Assembly: GCF_014280075.1 (NCBI RefSeq)
Contig: NZ_CP047950.1
Span: 1,736,001 to 1,800,000 of the forward strand
Direction of reading: 5' to 3'
Length of the DNA stretch: 64,000 bases
Origin: Synechococcus sp. A15-62
Lineage (GTDB): Bacteria > Cyanobacteriota > Cyanobacteriia > PCC-6307 > Cyanobiaceae
The translations under genes and the position numbers were made by a program. The notes under the pieces were generated by a model that was not told the DNA's origin, made no database searches, and saw only the letters and a program-made list of their open reading frames with translations. This document shows, in pieces, positions 27,972 to 37,459 of this stretch. Position 1 is the stretch's first letter, and every line of letters starts with the position of its first letter.

Positions 27972-28724
27972 ATGAATGCATCCAATCGTTCGTTACGACG
28001 ACCAATCCAGCATCTGGAATCTCCCAATGCTGAGATGTGGATGGGATTGATTGATGGCATCTATGCCATTGCAATGACTCTGATCGCGATTGAATTACCA
28101 GAGCTCGCATCCCAACTCATCGGCACCATTGATCAACAAGTTGAACCCACAACAATCGGTGGGCTGCTGATCTATGAGCTCATTGCATATACAGCCACAT
28201 TTTTAATTCTCTATGAATTGTGGTCATTCCACAAATCCATTCTCAAGCTCTCCGGGATCAGGCACACCCTCCAGAATCTGACCAACGGCCTGATTCTGGC
28301 GTTGACCTGCCTCGGCGCGGGCAACATTATTTTGATCCTCAAGGCCAAAACAGAACTCGCCACCGAGGAAATCAACGCCGGCATCAGTCAGGCCACGATT
28401 CTCAAGAACTGGATCAACCATGGAACAGCAACAAGCATTTGCATGTTGCTGATGATTGCCAGCATGTTTGGCTTGATGTCTCTTCTCGCAAGAACAAAAG
28501 CGAACCCAAAAGAGAGCTCCAGCCTGAAAGCGTTGGAACGAATCACGAGAGTCAAAGCATTCTTATTCCTTCTGTTCCCCCTCAACTGGCTTCCCATGTT
28601 GTTTGGCAGTCAAACTCCCCTCGCTCCCATCGCACTCGTGATTCTGGCTTACATCGCATTGAGCCACATCAATGGAGCCAAGCTCAGGAATCGCTTCGAT
28701 GAAACCTTCAAGGGCTCTTCCTAA
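27972..28724 (+). CDS. TMEM175/DUF1211-like membrane protein (putative K+ channel)
   Basis: The 250-residue protein is mainly hydrophobic with about six helices. The first carries MGLIDGIYAIAMTLIAIELP, the DUF1211/TMEM175 pattern in which a short FSD-like motif precedes the pore helix. Members conduct potassium as tetramers (bacterial) or dimers (animal, lysosomal). Here the classical Phe-Ser-Asp is replaced by Leu-Ile-Asp, so selectivity is uncertain. The gene is less GC-rich than its neighbours and starts 18 bases after tRNA-Thr, which suggests acquisition. Its stop abuts the convergent gene end. Confidence 0.75.
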   Translation: MNASNRSLRRPIQHLESPNAEMWMGLIDGIYAIAMTLIAIELPELASQLIGTIDQQVEPTTIGGLLIYELIAYTATFLILYELWSFHKSILKLSGIRHTLQNLTNGLILALTCLGAGNIILILKAKTELATEEINAGISQATILKNWINHGTATSICMLLMIASMFGLMSLLARTKANPKESSSLKALERITRVKAFLFLLFPLNWLPMLFGSQTPLAPIALVILAYIALSHINGAKLRNRFDETFKGSS

Positions 28725-29819
28725 CTAGAAACGAGGCGAACAAAGCTGTTTCAACTCAACGATCTCACACAAGGCAGCACCCCTTGTCATGCGCCCTTGA
28801 AGAAGGTCGTTCCAGGGAATCATCCAATGACGTGGAGCAACACCAGCCAAAACGTCTTGAGCTTCATGATTGCGCAACACCAGCACCTTGCGAGAACTCA
28901 AGCTCAAATTCTTTCTCAGCCAAGGCGTCATGATCACCTCCTCCAATAAACGCTGATAGGAACCATCTGAGATCGCCTGTTCAAAGCCCCGACGAATGGC
29001 CTCCGCCAAAGGTTTGTTGCTCGGAGACACATAGAAATACCCAGCAAAGGGATAGGCCAGCAAGAGATGGGGATCGAGCAGCGTTTGAGGGGCCGTGCGC
29101 TGCACGATGACCTCTTCAGCAGCCAATTCAGCGAGACCACGGGGAAACAGCTGAACACGATTGTTGTCCACAAGTCGGAAAAAACTCTCTGATCGCGCCG
29201 TGTAGGTGCGCAGACCAGCCGCATCAAAAACATCAACATCACTCCAACCCAAGCCCTGCAGCAGCGTGAAACGACGCAAATCACCGACGCGATCAACCGT
29301 TTTGAGATCAGGCAGAGCCGCCTGATTGGTCCAGCCAACTCGCAACCCCAACAGACCACCCGTGACGGGGATCTCGATCGGACGCAACCGTTGGTGCAAG
29401 TCGCGGCCAGCGCCGTACACCCCGACCGAGAGCCGATGGGGATTGCCGCCAACCTGATCACGGCCTGCGGCAAGTGCAGCGATGGCCTCATCCTGCGGTT
29501 GAACAACAGCACTCAGCCCCATGACATGGGGCTGACCACTGCGTTCCATCACCAGCTTCAACAGCCGATAACGAAAGTCAGACGCGTCTTGGCCGGGCCT
29601 TCGATCCAGCACAACAGCGAGCGTTCCTTCAGGAAGCTCGGCGACTTCATCGGCCGTCAACACATCGCGGTCGTCGATGTTGAGCCGCCGATGCGTCAGC
29701 TTCGGCTGAAGCATCAACGCCCCCACCAACAGGACCAAAAGCGTGATCAGGGTTGTCGCCACAGCCCACGAGCCCAAGGACTGCTGGCGTCCGGCATCAG
29801 GAGGCCTCAGTTGGGTCAT
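28725..29819 (-). CDS. Membrane-anchored type-3 (amino-acid-like) solute-binding protein
   Basis: The 364-residue protein has one N-terminal helix (about 19-38) and an extracytoplasmic part resembling an SBP_bac_3 bilobed domain. The second lobe ends with LLLAYPFAGYFYVSPSNKPL and AIRRGFEQAISDGSYQRLLE, the typical closing helix. No ABC permease or ATPase is nearby. Instead it lies 8 bases after a pentameric ligand-gated channel gene on the same strand, so it may present ligand to that channel. The ligand is unknown. Confidence 0.7.
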   Translation of the reverse strand: MTQLRPPDAGRQQSLGSWAVATTLITLLVLLVGALMLQPKLTHRRLNIDDRDVLTADEVAELPEGTLAVVLDRRPGQDASDFRYRLLKLVMERSGQPHVMGLSAVVQPQDEAIAALAAGRDQVGGNPHRLSVGVYGAGRDLHQRLRPIEIPVTGGLLGLRVGWTNQAALPDLKTVDRVGDLRRFTLLQGLGWSDVDVFDAAGLRTYTARSESFFRLVDNNRVQLFPRGLAELAAEEVIVQRTAPQTLLDPHLLLAYPFAGYFYVSPSNKPLAEAIRRGFEQAISDGSYQRLLEEVIMTPWLRKNLSLSSRKVLVLRNHEAQDVLAGVAPRHWMIPWNDLLQGRMTRGAALCEIVELKQLCSPRF

Positions 29820-29827
29820 GGAATGAT

Positions 29828-30853
29828 CTAGTACACGCCAATCAAGGTCATGGCGACATAGCTGGGCAACAACAACACCCGCAAAACTGTTGAGAGACGA
29901 TTATTCACTTTGAGCAGGTGGACATCAATCAGCTCATCAGCAGCCACCACATTCAAAATTCCCAGAAAAACAATCAGCTGCAAATTCCCGATGAAGCCCG
30001 CCATGGCCGTCACCGGTAATTTCCCAGCAATGAACACAAAATTCCCCCCCGCTGACACCACTGCAGCGAGGATGAGATCGTCCCGGCTGTGGGTGATCAA
30101 CAGGCTCATGATGCAGAGACCAACCGCGAGCATGTAACCCAGAAAATCGGGGGCCACGTACAGCAAACTGTGCCGCTGAATCGGCACATCCAGCGACACG
30201 GCCGGTTGACGACGGATCACTTCTCCAGCCGCGAGGGGACGACCCAAATCACTCATCAGGCTCACGCTTGAGGCATAGGCACCGGCCGACTTCAAGGTCC
30301 AGCCAGGCAGCAGCAACCCAGGTGAGACCATCACAGCCTCTTGATCCACCACATTCAGGTTCACGGTTTGAAGTGGATCCGCCAAACCGATCTGGATGTG
30401 CAAAATCTGATCATCAAAGGGATATCGCTGAAGCCGCCAGCGCTTCACCACCGCTGAACGCACCCGATAGAGATTCCAGGAGCCTGTGGCCGTCTTTTCA
30501 TGGCTCACCCGCTCAAACCGTTGGATATCGCCGTCGTAAATCCCATTCAGGATCATCAGGTTGTCGCTCGGATCCGACTGAGCATCCCCTGCCCATTCCG
30601 TCCAAAGCAGCATCTCCACAGAGAACTGGTCCTGCAGGAGATCGATGTTGTTGATGTTGGTGATGTAGGCACCAACCCGAAGCGGCGGGCCCTCCGGCTC
30701 CATCACCTTGGCCGGGACCGTTCCCCAGTCGATCGGGGCGGGCCTCCGGTCCACAGCGGCCTGTCCGCCCCATCCCAATTGAGCGAGGGAAAGCGTGAGA
30801 ACGCAGGCCAGAGCGACCCAGAGAAGCCGCCATGTCCAACGCCGGGACCTCAC
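29828..30853 (-). CDS. Pentameric ligand-gated ion channel (Pro-loop receptor) homologue
   Basis: The 341-residue protein has a signal/anchor (about 8-24), an extracellular beta-domain starting PLRVGAYITNINNIDLLQDQ and the receptor signature RYPFDDQILHIQI at residues 143-155. This is the FPFDxQ Pro-loop of the Cys-loop superfamily without the flanking cysteines. Four membrane helices follow: M1 about 229-253, M2 259-278, M3 283-305 and M4 321-340. The fold is that of GLIC/ELIC-type channels. It is encoded upstream of a solute-binding protein with an 8-base gap. Ion selectivity and ligand are not evident. Confidence 0.82.
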   Translation of the reverse strand: MRSRRWTWRLLWVALACVLTLSLAQLGWGGQAAVDRRPAPIDWGTVPAKVMEPEGPPLRVGAYITNINNIDLLQDQFSVEMLLWTEWAGDAQSDPSDNLMILNGIYDGDIQRFERVSHEKTATGSWNLYRVRSAVVKRWRLQRYPFDDQILHIQIGLADPLQTVNLNVVDQEAVMVSPGLLLPGWTLKSAGAYASSVSLMSDLGRPLAAGEVIRRQPAVSLDVPIQRHSLLYVAPDFLGYMLAVGLCIMSLLITHSRDDLILAAVVSAGGNFVFIAGKLPVTAMAGFIGNLQLIVFLGILNVVAADELIDVHLLKVNNRLSTVLRVLLLPSYVAMTLIGVY

Positions 30854-30997
30854 CCTCAGGCCTGCAAGCGTTCAATGCCTCCCCACCATGACAAGGTTGA
30901 ACGCGGGCGACCAGGCTGCGACCAGGCTTTCGCAGCTTCTGCATACGATTGGCCTGGGTACCAGTGAAGACCTGATGCCAAGCGAACTCCGGGAGTG

Positions 30998-31624
30998 ATG
31001 CAGGAACCAACGTTGGTGCGCATTGGATCGGCTCTGAGCGGGTTGATGCTGGTGCTGTTTCTGGTGGTTCATCTGGCCGGTTTGTTGCCCGCGCTTGTTG
31101 CACCGGTGCAGTTCGAGCACTACGCCACAGCCCTGCATCACCAGCCATGGCTGCCGCTGTTGGAAATCAGCCTGGCCGCCATCGCAGCCGTGCATCTGAG
31201 CTGCACCGTCGCCAAAACGCTGCGGAATCGGGGTGCGGGAAACACGGCGACGCTTCGCAGCCGGCGCGGTCGTCCGCTGGAGGCTCTGGCCAGCCGCAGC
31301 AAGGTGGCTGCCGGAGTGATCACCTTGGGATTTCTGCTGCTGCACCTGCAGCAACTGCGCTGGCCACGGCCGAGCGATGGGCTGGAACGGGAGGTGCTGC
31401 AGCAGGTGCTGCTGCAGCCGATCAGCCTGGGGGTTTATGCCGCCGGCAGCCTGGCCGTCGGCCTGCATCTGCTCCACGGCGCGGAAGCAGCACACCGCAA
31501 CCTGGGTTGGCTCACTCCGGCCAATAGCGCCAGCATCCGCTGGGGAGGCCGCCTCTTGGCATCGGGAATCGGCGGAGGCTTTCTGCTGATCAGCCTGGGA
31601 CTGGCCCTCGGAGGCTTGGCATGA
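30998..31624 (+). CDS. sdhC: Succinate dehydrogenase/fumarate reductase cytochrome b558 subunit
   Basis: The 208-residue protein has five hydrophobic helices and histidines in the expected helices ([27 protein letters not shown]), fitting the diheme b558 anchor of type B succinate:quinone oxidoreductases. It anchors SdhA/SdhB to the membrane and passes electrons to quinone. ATG 30998 is preferred; GTG 30995 directly precedes it. The 3' end overlaps sdhA by 4 bases. Confidence 0.88.
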   Translation: MQEPTLVRIGSALSGLMLVLFLVVHLAGLLPALVAPVQFEHYATALHHQPWLPLLEISLAAIAAVHLSCTVAKTLRNRGAGNTATLRSRRGRPLEALASRSKVAAGVITLGFLLLHLQQLRWPRPSDGLEREVLQQVLLQPISLGVYAAGSLAVGLHLLHGAEAAHRNLGWLTPANSASIRWGGRLLASGIGGGFLLISLGLALGGLA

Positions 31625-33540
31625 CGAACGGACTGCCTGATCCCAGGATTCCCGCTGGGCCGCTCACCGATGCCTGGCGACGCACCCGCGAAGGACTGCC
31701 GCTGATCAGCCCTCTGCGCAAAGGGCAAATGGATGTGCTTGTGGTGGGCACCGGCCTGGCGGGGGCCTCCGCTGCTGCAACGCTGGCCCAACAGGGCTAC
31801 CGGGTCACGGTGCTCAGCTTTCACGACAGCCCGCGGCGGGCCCATTCGGTGGCAGCCCAGGGGGGCATCAATGCCGCACGTTCTGTGGCGGTGGATGGCG
31901 ACAGCGTCAGCCGCCTATTCGCCGACACCCTCAAGGGGGGTGACTTCCGGGCCCGGGAAGCAGGCTGCCAAAGGCTGGCGGAAATCAGCAGCGGCATCAT
32001 TGATCAATGCGTGGCCCAGGGGGTGCCATTCGCACGCGAATACGGCGGCAGCCTGGCCACCCGCAGTTTTGGCGGAGCCCTGGTGAGCCGCACGTTCTAT
32101 GCCCGGGGGCAGACCGGTCAGCAATTGCTGTATGGCGCCTACCAGGCCTTGATGCGCCAGGTGGAGCTGGGCCGGGTTCAACTGCTCACCCGTCGGGACG
32201 TGCTCGAGCTGATCACCGTGGATGGGGTCGCCCGCGGTGTGGTGGCGCGCCATCTGCTGAGCGGTGAACTGGAGGTGCACACCGCACGCACGGTTCTGCT
32301 CTGCACCGGCGGCTATAGCAACGTCTACTTCCTCTCCACCAACGCGCTCAAGTCGAACACCAGTGCGATCTGGAGGGCTCACCGCAAAGGTGCGTTGTTC
32401 GCCAATCCCTGCTTCACCCAGATCCATCCCACCTGCATTCCCAGTGGCGATGTCTTCCAGAGCAAGCTGACGCTGATGAGCGAAAGCCTGCGCAACGACG
32501 GTCGGGTCTGGCTGCCCAAAACCCCTGGCGATGCACGTCAACCCGATGCAATCCCTGAAGAGGAACGCGACTACTTCCTCGAGAGGCTTTATCCCACCTA
32601 CGGCAACATGACACCGCGGGATGTCGCCTCCAGGCGGGCCAGAGAACTCTGCAACGCGGGGCAGGGTGTTGGCCCAAGGGGGCGGTCGGTGTACCTCGAC
32701 CTCACCGATGCCATCAAAGCCGAAGGCAAAGGCGCCATTGCTGCCCGCTACGGCAACTTGATGACGATGTACGAGCGCATCAGCGGAGACGACCCGTACA
32801 AGAAGCCGATGCGGATCTATCCCGCCCCCCACTACACGATGGGCGGCCTCTGGGTGGATTACCACCTGATGAGTTCGATTCCCGGCCTGTTTGTTCTGGG
32901 AGAAGCGAACTACTCCGAACATGGCGCCAACCGCCTCGGCGCCAGCGCCCTGATGCAGGGGCTTGCCGATGGCTACTTCATCGCACCATCCACCGTCACA
33001 GCCTGGCTAGCGGGCACACCGGCCGAGGATGTGACGACCGATCACCCAGCCTGCCGCGAGGCCTTGGAGAGCACCCGGCGCCGCATCAGCCACTTGCTCA
33101 ACAGCGAAGGCAACACCCCGGTGGACAGCTTCCATCGCGAGCTGGGCAGCGTGATGATCGATCGCTGCGGCATCAGCCGCCATGCCGATGGTCTGAGTGA
33201 GGGGCTGGAACAGGTGAAGGCGCTGGAGGAGCGGTTCGAGGCCGAGGTGCGGGTGCCGGGCGAAGCCAGCGGCCCCAATGCCGAGCTGGAGAAAGCCCTG
33301 CGGGTCAAAGACTTCTTCGGGCTGGCCCAGCTGATGCTGCGAGATGCCCTAACCCGCGAGGAGTCGTGCGGCGCCCACTTCCGTGAGGAACACCAAAGTA
33401 ACGAGGGCGAAGCCCAACGGGACGACGTCAACTTCGCTCACATCGCGGCCTGGGAACACAAGGCCGACGGTGAGCCGATCCGCCACAGCGAACCGCTGCA
33501 GTTCACCGCGCTGCAACCCAGCACCCGGAGCTACAAATGA
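31621..33540 (+). CDS. sdhA: Succinate dehydrogenase/fumarate reductase flavoprotein subunit
   Basis: The 639-residue flavoprotein oxidises succinate to fumarate. It has the FAD dinucleotide fold [20 protein letters not shown] near residue 43, the flavinylation histidine region [12 protein letters not shown], the active-site block [10 protein letters not shown] and [19 protein letters not shown] near the C-terminal third. It is coupled by 4-base overlaps to sdhC and sdhB. In cyanobacteria this enzyme feeds electrons to the plastoquinone pool. Confidence 0.96.
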   Translation: MTNGLPDPRIPAGPLTDAWRRTREGLPLISPLRKGQMDVLVVGTGLAGASAAATLAQQGYRVTVLSFHDSPRRAHSVAAQGGINAARSVAVDGDSVSRLFADTLKGGDFRAREAGCQRLAEISSGIIDQCVAQGVPFAREYGGSLATRSFGGALVSRTFYARGQTGQQLLYGAYQALMRQVELGRVQLLTRRDVLELITVDGVARGVVARHLLSGELEVHTARTVLLCTGGYSNVYFLSTNALKSNTSAIWRAHRKGALFANPCFTQIHPTCIPSGDVFQSKLTLMSESLRNDGRVWLPKTPGDARQPDAIPEEERDYFLERLYPTYGNMTPRDVASRRARELCNAGQGVGPRGRSVYLDLTDAIKAEGKGAIAARYGNLMTMYERISGDDPYKKPMRIYPAPHYTMGGLWVDYHLMSSIPGLFVLGEANYSEHGANRLGASALMQGLADGYFIAPSTVTAWLAGTPAEDVTTDHPACREALESTRRRISHLLNSEGNTPVDSFHRELGSVMIDRCGISRHADGLSEGLEQVKALEERFEAEVRVPGEASGPNAELEKALRVKDFFGLAQLMLRDALTREESCGAHFREEHQSNEGEAQRDDVNFAHIAAWEHKADGEPIRHSEPLQFTALQPSTRSYK

Positions 33541-34265
33541 AACTCACCCTGCGCATCTGGCGGCAACGCAGCGCCGCTCAACCCGGTGAATACCAGAGCC
33601 ATCGGCTGGAGAACGTCTCCCCTGACCTCTCCTTGCTGGAGGCACTCGATCAGCTCAACGAACAACTGATCAGTTGCGGAGAACGGCCGGTGAGCTTCGA
33701 GCACGACTGCCGCGAAGGCATCTGCGGCAGCTGCGGCTTCCTGGTGAATGGCCAGGCCCATGGCCCACGGGCCGCCACATCGGTGTGTCAGCTCTACCTG
33801 CGGGAATTCGACGATGGCGCGGTGCTGATCCTGGAGCCCTGGAGAGCCACGGCCTTCCCTCCCATCCAGGATCTGATGGTGGACCGCTCGGCCTTTGACC
33901 GGCTGATCGCGGCCGGCGGCTACTGCTCAACCGGCACAGGCCAGGCCCCGGATGGCAACGCCCTGCCGGTTGGCCGGGAGCAGGCCACCAGCGCCTTCAG
34001 CACAGCAACTTGCATCGGTTGTGGCGCCTGCGTCGCCAGTTGCCGCAATGCATCGGCCAGCCTGTTCGTAGCCGCCAAGCTGGCGCACTTGGGGCAACTG
34101 CCGCAGGGGCAGCCGGAACGGGCGAGCCGTGCCGACGCCATGCAACGCCAGATGGAGGCGGAGGGCTTCGGCAGCTGCAGCAGCAACCTCGAATGCGAGG
34201 CGGTCTGTCCCCAGGAGATTTCCGCTGACTGGATTAGCTGGATGCACCGTGAGCGCAGGAGCTGA
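33537..34265 (+). CDS. sdhB: Succinate dehydrogenase/fumarate reductase iron-sulfur subunit
   Basis: The 242-residue protein carries a plant-type [2Fe-2S] motif ([15 protein letters not shown] and a later Cys) and C-terminal cluster motifs [11 protein letters not shown] and CEAVCP for the [4Fe-4S] and [3Fe-4S] centres. It links SdhA flavin to SdhC hemes. The stop TGA 34263-34265 is followed in the same frame by 32 sense codons rich in Trp and Arg, which may be a relic. Confidence 0.95.
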   Translation: MKLTLRIWRQRSAAQPGEYQSHRLENVSPDLSLLEALDQLNEQLISCGERPVSFEHDCREGICGSCGFLVNGQAHGPRAATSVCQLYLREFDDGAVLILEPWRATAFPPIQDLMVDRSAFDRLIAAGGYCSTGTGQAPDGNALPVGREQATSAFSTATCIGCGACVASCRNASASLFVAAKLAHLGQLPQGQPERASRADAMQRQMEAEGFGSCSSNLECEAVCPQEISADWISWMHRERRS

Positions 34266-34567
34266 TCCTGGCGGGTTGCCACCGGGATCTGGCGCGACAA
34301 CACGGCCTGGCGCAATCAACGCCTGATTTGGCAACTGCAGGCCGCCGGTATCGCTGGCAACGAATGACGTGCACAGCCTCAACGCAGGAAGGTGCAGTGA
34401 TGTTGATCAACGATTCCTATTTTTAACGACCCGGATCCACGCACTCTTTCGATCAGTGACCTGAGGGAAATCGCAGCATCTCCAGCCCAGACATCATCAG
34501 AAACTTTTTTCGCATCACCACAGCGCCATCACTACTGTTTGTTGAAGCATCGATTCAGGCCAGGAGC
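34266..34567. other. 302-base gene-free stretch between sdhB and the prohibitin-like gene
   Basis: No complete gene is supported. The first 99 bases continue the sdhB frame past its stop (WRVATGIWRDNTAWRNQRL then WQLQAAGIAGNE) and end at TGA. They lack a start codon and look like a decayed coding relic. The rest is AT-richer and probably holds the promoter of the next gene. A short AGGAG lies just before its ATG. Confidence 0.4.
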
Positions 34568-35347
34568 ATGCAATCCAAGTCCCAACCGGAGCAGATCACC
34601 AAAACAGTGGTGGGCGTCACCACGGTCTTCATCGGTGGCATTGCCCTGCTCTCCAGTGTGTTCGTTGTTCCCGCCGGTGAAGTCGGGGTTGTCACCACCC
34701 TTGGGAAAGTCTCCAACACCCCCAGAGAGCCGGGATTGAACCTCAAACTTCCGTTCATTCAGGCGACCCATAATTTCAGCGTCAGAACGCAGGTCATCCC
34801 CGAAAAATTCTCAACGCTCACCAAAGATCTACAGGTGATTGAAGCGACAGCCACGGTGAAATATGCGGTGAAGCCCGGTGAAGCACCCAGGATCTACAGC
34901 ACGATTGCCACAGACGACTCCGCAATCTATGCAAGGGTGATTCAGCCTTCACTGCTGAAATCCCTGAAATCGGTGTTCTCAAAATATGAACTCGATACCA
35001 TTGCCACCGACTGGAACAATATCTCCACACTTGTTCAAGAAAGTGTTTCCAATGAACTGAGCAAATTCGACTATGTGGCTGTCAAAGGATTGGACATCAC
35101 TGGCCTGAAGATTGCCGAGGAATACCGGGCAGCAATCGAGCAGAAGCAAATCGCTCAACAACAGCTTCTGCGCGCCAAAACAGAAGTTCAGATCGCCGAA
35201 CAAGAAGCCCTGAAGTTTCAGACCTTGACCCGGTCTCTGAACGACAGCGTCCTCTACAAGCTGTTCCTCGATAAGTGGGACGGAAAAACCAAGGTGGTTC
35301 CTCCCATTCGCGGAGGCAGCACACCGCCAGTGATTGTGGGCCAATAA
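34568..35347 (+). CDS. Prohibitin-like SPFH/band 7 membrane protein
   Basis: The 259-residue protein has one N-terminal helix (about 13-35), an SPFH domain beginning VVPAGEVGVVTTLGKVSNTP and a C-terminal coiled coil (EEYRAAIEQKQIAQQQLLRA). Prohibitin-like proteins form large membrane ring scaffolds that protect or organise membrane proteins. The sequence is less GC-rich than its neighbours. Monocistronic; it converges on a minus-strand secreted-protein gene nine bases downstream. Confidence 0.9.
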   Translation: MQSKSQPEQITKTVVGVTTVFIGGIALLSSVFVVPAGEVGVVTTLGKVSNTPREPGLNLKLPFIQATHNFSVRTQVIPEKFSTLTKDLQVIEATATVKYAVKPGEAPRIYSTIATDDSAIYARVIQPSLLKSLKSVFSKYELDTIATDWNNISTLVQESVSNELSKFDYVAVKGLDITGLKIAEEYRAAIEQKQIAQQQLLRAKTEVQIAEQEALKFQTLTRSLNDSVLYKLFLDKWDGKTKVVPPIRGGSTPPVIVGQ

Positions 35348-35356
35348 CGGGGCGCT

Positions 35357-35704
35357 TCAAAGCCCAGCGCAGCCGCGGATGGCCGCCTGCAGGTCAGCCA
35401 TGGCCTGAACGCCGCGGCCGGCCTCCAACTGCTGCATCACCAGATCCGCCTGGACCCCCAGCAGCAGGGTCTGGCAGGGGTAGGCACTGAGGGCCGACGC
35501 CTGTCGCTGCAGCGCCTCCGCCTCGATCAAAGCTTGTTCACAGAGCTGAAGATGGCTGTGCTCAAGGCAGCGCTGAGCACGGGCTTGAAAAGCGGTCAGA
35601 GGAGATGCCCTCACCCCAGGGGCCATCACACCAAGAAAGAGCAGGACTGTGACGGAGCGCGCGAGCAGGGCACAGGGGGGCGATTTGCTGAGATGATGCC
35701 TCAA
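35357..35704 (-). CDS. Small secreted Cys-containing protein of unknown function
   Basis: From TTG 35704 the frame gives a 115-residue protein with a basic N-terminus, a hydrophobic core (VTVLLFLGVMAPGVRA) and a mature helical part with paired cysteines (QRCLEHSHLQLCEQAL, YPCQTLL, RGCAGL). The helix-pair pattern resembles a short TPR-like fold. The open frame continues further upstream but would then overlap a divergent small gene, so I use the shorter form. No family is recognised. Confidence 0.55.
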   Translation of the reverse strand: MRHHLSKSPPCALLARSVTVLLFLGVMAPGVRASPLTAFQARAQRCLEHSHLQLCEQALIEAEALQRQASALSAYPCQTLLLGVQADLVMQQLEAGRGVQAMADLQAAIRGCAGL

Positions 35705-35723
35705 CTTCGAGGATCGCACCGCC

Positions 35724-35843
35724 GTGTACACCGACTGGACTGCCATTGCCCTGCTGCTGTTCACCGCGGTGCCGCTGTTGATCGTGGTGGCAACGGCCAC
35801 CTACTTCGTGATCCAGAACGACCAGAAGACTCCCCTGGGCTGA
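35724..35843 (+). CDS. 39-residue single-helix membrane peptide, thylakoid-subunit-like
   Basis: GTG 35724 opens a 39-codon frame (MYTDWTAIALLLFTAVPLLI and a polar tail QNDQKTPLG). GAGG lies 11 bases upstream. The layout of short lumenal end, single helix and charged stromal tail is like the low-mass photosystem subunits, but I cannot match it to a named Psb, Psa or Pet protein. It is divergent from the secreted-protein gene at 35357-35704. Confidence 0.6.
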   Translation: MYTDWTAIALLLFTAVPLLIVVATATYFVIQNDQKTPLG

Positions 35844-35846
35844 GGC

Positions 35847-36035
35847 TCAAGCCAGAGGATGGGTTGGACAGCTGAGCTTGGCTAGGCCAGGGGTGTTCAG
35901 GGGCTGATGGTTCAGCGGTGCAATCGGCACCGCTGAACTGATCTGACCGGTTCCAAGACAGACGATGCAGGTTCGGAAGCGATCCCCCGACACCCGCTGC
36001 ATCCCACTACCACCACAAACGGTGCACGTGCACAT
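35847..36035 (-). CDS. Small zinc-ribbon-like protein with CxxCxGxG-type motifs
   Basis: The 62-residue protein begins MCTCTVCGGSGMQRVSGDRF and continues RTCIVCLGTGQI. It thus has two DnaJ-type CxxCxGxG repeats, enough for one zinc site. The C-terminal half is unstructured and proline-rich. DnaJ-like zinc modules without a J domain serve as thiol or chaperone helpers in chloroplast-lineage proteins; that role here is inference. It follows gluQRS on the same strand. Confidence 0.65.
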   Translation of the reverse strand: MCTCTVCGGSGMQRVSGDRFRTCIVCLGTGQISSAVPIAPLNHQPLNTPGLAKLSCPTHPLA

Positions 36036-36064
36036 GATCCGAAGGATCTGACGATGAAGTCAGT

Positions 36065-36081
36065 GTGGGTCGGAAACCCAC
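36065..36081 (-). terminator. 6-bp hairpin after gluQRS
   Basis: GTGGGT and ACCCAC pair around a 5-base loop, 21 bases past the gluQRS stop. There is no T-tract, so it is a weak or Rho-free terminator candidate only. Confidence 0.3.
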
Positions 36082-36101
36082 GCCTGATCCCGAAGTGTTC
36101 C

Positions 36102-36986
36102 TTAAGAAATCACCGCATTGATTGCTGGCTGCGTCAAGTGTTCGAGCAACTCTGTTGCACTGAGACGCGCCTCAGGGGCCACCAGCTGAAGGCCTGAGGC
36201 CAAACGACCAATTACCGCAGCCGCATCCAACCCCGCATCACGCAAGGGTTTCAAGCCTGCACTGGCTTCACGCTTGGAGAGTTTCTGGCCGCTGGCATCG
36301 CAGAGCAGCGGCCCATGGCGGAAGCGGGGCGGAGCTTCACCCAGGGCCGCAAAGAAGCTGCGCTGCGCTGGCAGGGCCTCGCGCAGATCCGCACCACGCA
36401 CCACATCGTTGATGCCGAAACTGAGTTCGTCGATCACGGTGGCGAGCTGGTAAGCGATGAAGCCATCGGCTCGCCGCAGCACCACATCGCCACTGCCGTG
36501 GGGATCGTCGTCGGCAACCCGAAGTCGCCAACTGGGGAGCCGCTGCCGCTGCCAGCCCCAGTTGTGAGCGGCCTTACGGCAGAAGCCGGGATAGATCGGC
36601 TGATCGGCAAGCTCACGCCGAGAGCAGCGACAGGCAAACAAAAGTCCGGATCGGCGCAACCACGACAACCAAGAGTGGTAGATGCCACGCCGCTCGCTTT
36701 GCAGCAGCACCGGACCATCCCACGTCAAGCCCAACCAGCGCAGATCGCTTTGGATCGCCTCGATCGCACCGGCGCGGTTGCGCGGTGTGTCGAGGTCATC
36801 GATGCGCAGCAACCAGGCCCCACCGGCCTGACGTGCTGCCAGCCACGAGAGCAGGGCCGTCTGCAGGTTGCCCAGATGGAGCAGCCCGGTGGGCGATGGA
36901 GCGAAACGGCCGCGGTAGCCACCGGCGGCAGCCAGGGAACGACCCGCCTCAAGATGCCGCTGCAGATGCTCTGGAAGAGCCATCAC
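36102..36986 (-). CDS. gluQRS: Glutamyl-Q tRNA(Asp) synthetase
   Basis: The 294-residue protein is a truncated glutamyl-tRNA synthetase: it has the HIGH-like motif SPTGLLHLGNL, the zinc-type cysteine site (CRCSRRE...YPGFCR) and the KMSKS-like KLSKRE, but no anticodon-binding domain. GluQRS attaches glutamate to queuosine at position 34 of tRNA(Asp). ATG 36986 or the adjacent ATG 36983 may be used. The next minus-strand gene upstream encodes HU. Confidence 0.93.
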   Translation of the reverse strand: MMALPEHLQRHLEAGRSLAAAGGYRGRFAPSPTGLLHLGNLQTALLSWLAARQAGGAWLLRIDDLDTPRNRAGAIEAIQSDLRWLGLTWDGPVLLQSERRGIYHSWLSWLRRSGLLFACRCSRRELADQPIYPGFCRKAAHNWGWQRQRLPSWRLRVADDDPHGSGDVVLRRADGFIAYQLATVIDELSFGINDVVRGADLREALPAQRSFFAALGEAPPRFRHGPLLCDASGQKLSKREASAGLKPLRDAGLDAAAVIGRLASGLQLVAPEARLSATELLEHLTQPAINAVIS

Positions 36987-37050
36987 CAGAAACAGCCATC
37001 AAAAAAGGCGACCCCGATGGGCCGCCAGGACAACACGGTTGAGACGTCGA

Positions 37051-37326
37051 TCAGCCCTGAACGCGATCCTTGAACATCTTGCCGGCGGTGAAGGCGGGAA
37101 CACGCTTGGCGGGAATCGCGATCTTCTCGCCGGTCTTGGGGTTCAGACCCTGACGGGCGGAGCGCTCACGGGGTTCAAAGGAGCCGAAACCCAGAATGGA
37201 CACTTTCTTGCCTTCCACCACGGAGTCGATGATCGTGTCGATGGCGGCGTCGACAACCATGGAAACGTCGGTCTTGGTGAGCTCGGTGCGAGCAGCCACC
37301 AGATTCACCAGATCAGCTTTGTTCAT
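37051..37326 (-). CDS. hup: HU family DNA-binding protein
   Basis: The 91-residue protein is a standard HU: MNKADLVNLVAARTELTKTD, then VSILGFGSFEPRERSARQG and GLNPKTGEKIAIPAKRVPAF, the DNA-embracing beta-arm. HU is the main nucleoid-associated protein in cyanobacteria. It has its own 133-base upstream region. Confidence 0.97.
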   Translation of the reverse strand: MNKADLVNLVAARTELTKTDVSMVVDAAIDTIIDSVVEGKKVSILGFGSFEPRERSARQGLNPKTGEKIAIPAKRVPAFTAGKMFKDRVQG

Positions 37327-37459
37327 TGGTTAGAGAGAGTCGGGGGGCGGGAGACGGCTCAGATACGGCGTCGTGGGCTCGCCGCTGCCTTCCCCAAGCG
37401 GCCCAATCGTATGGAGAGCAACCGGTTGCTGCAAGCGAAACGTGCTGTGCCGCAATGCT

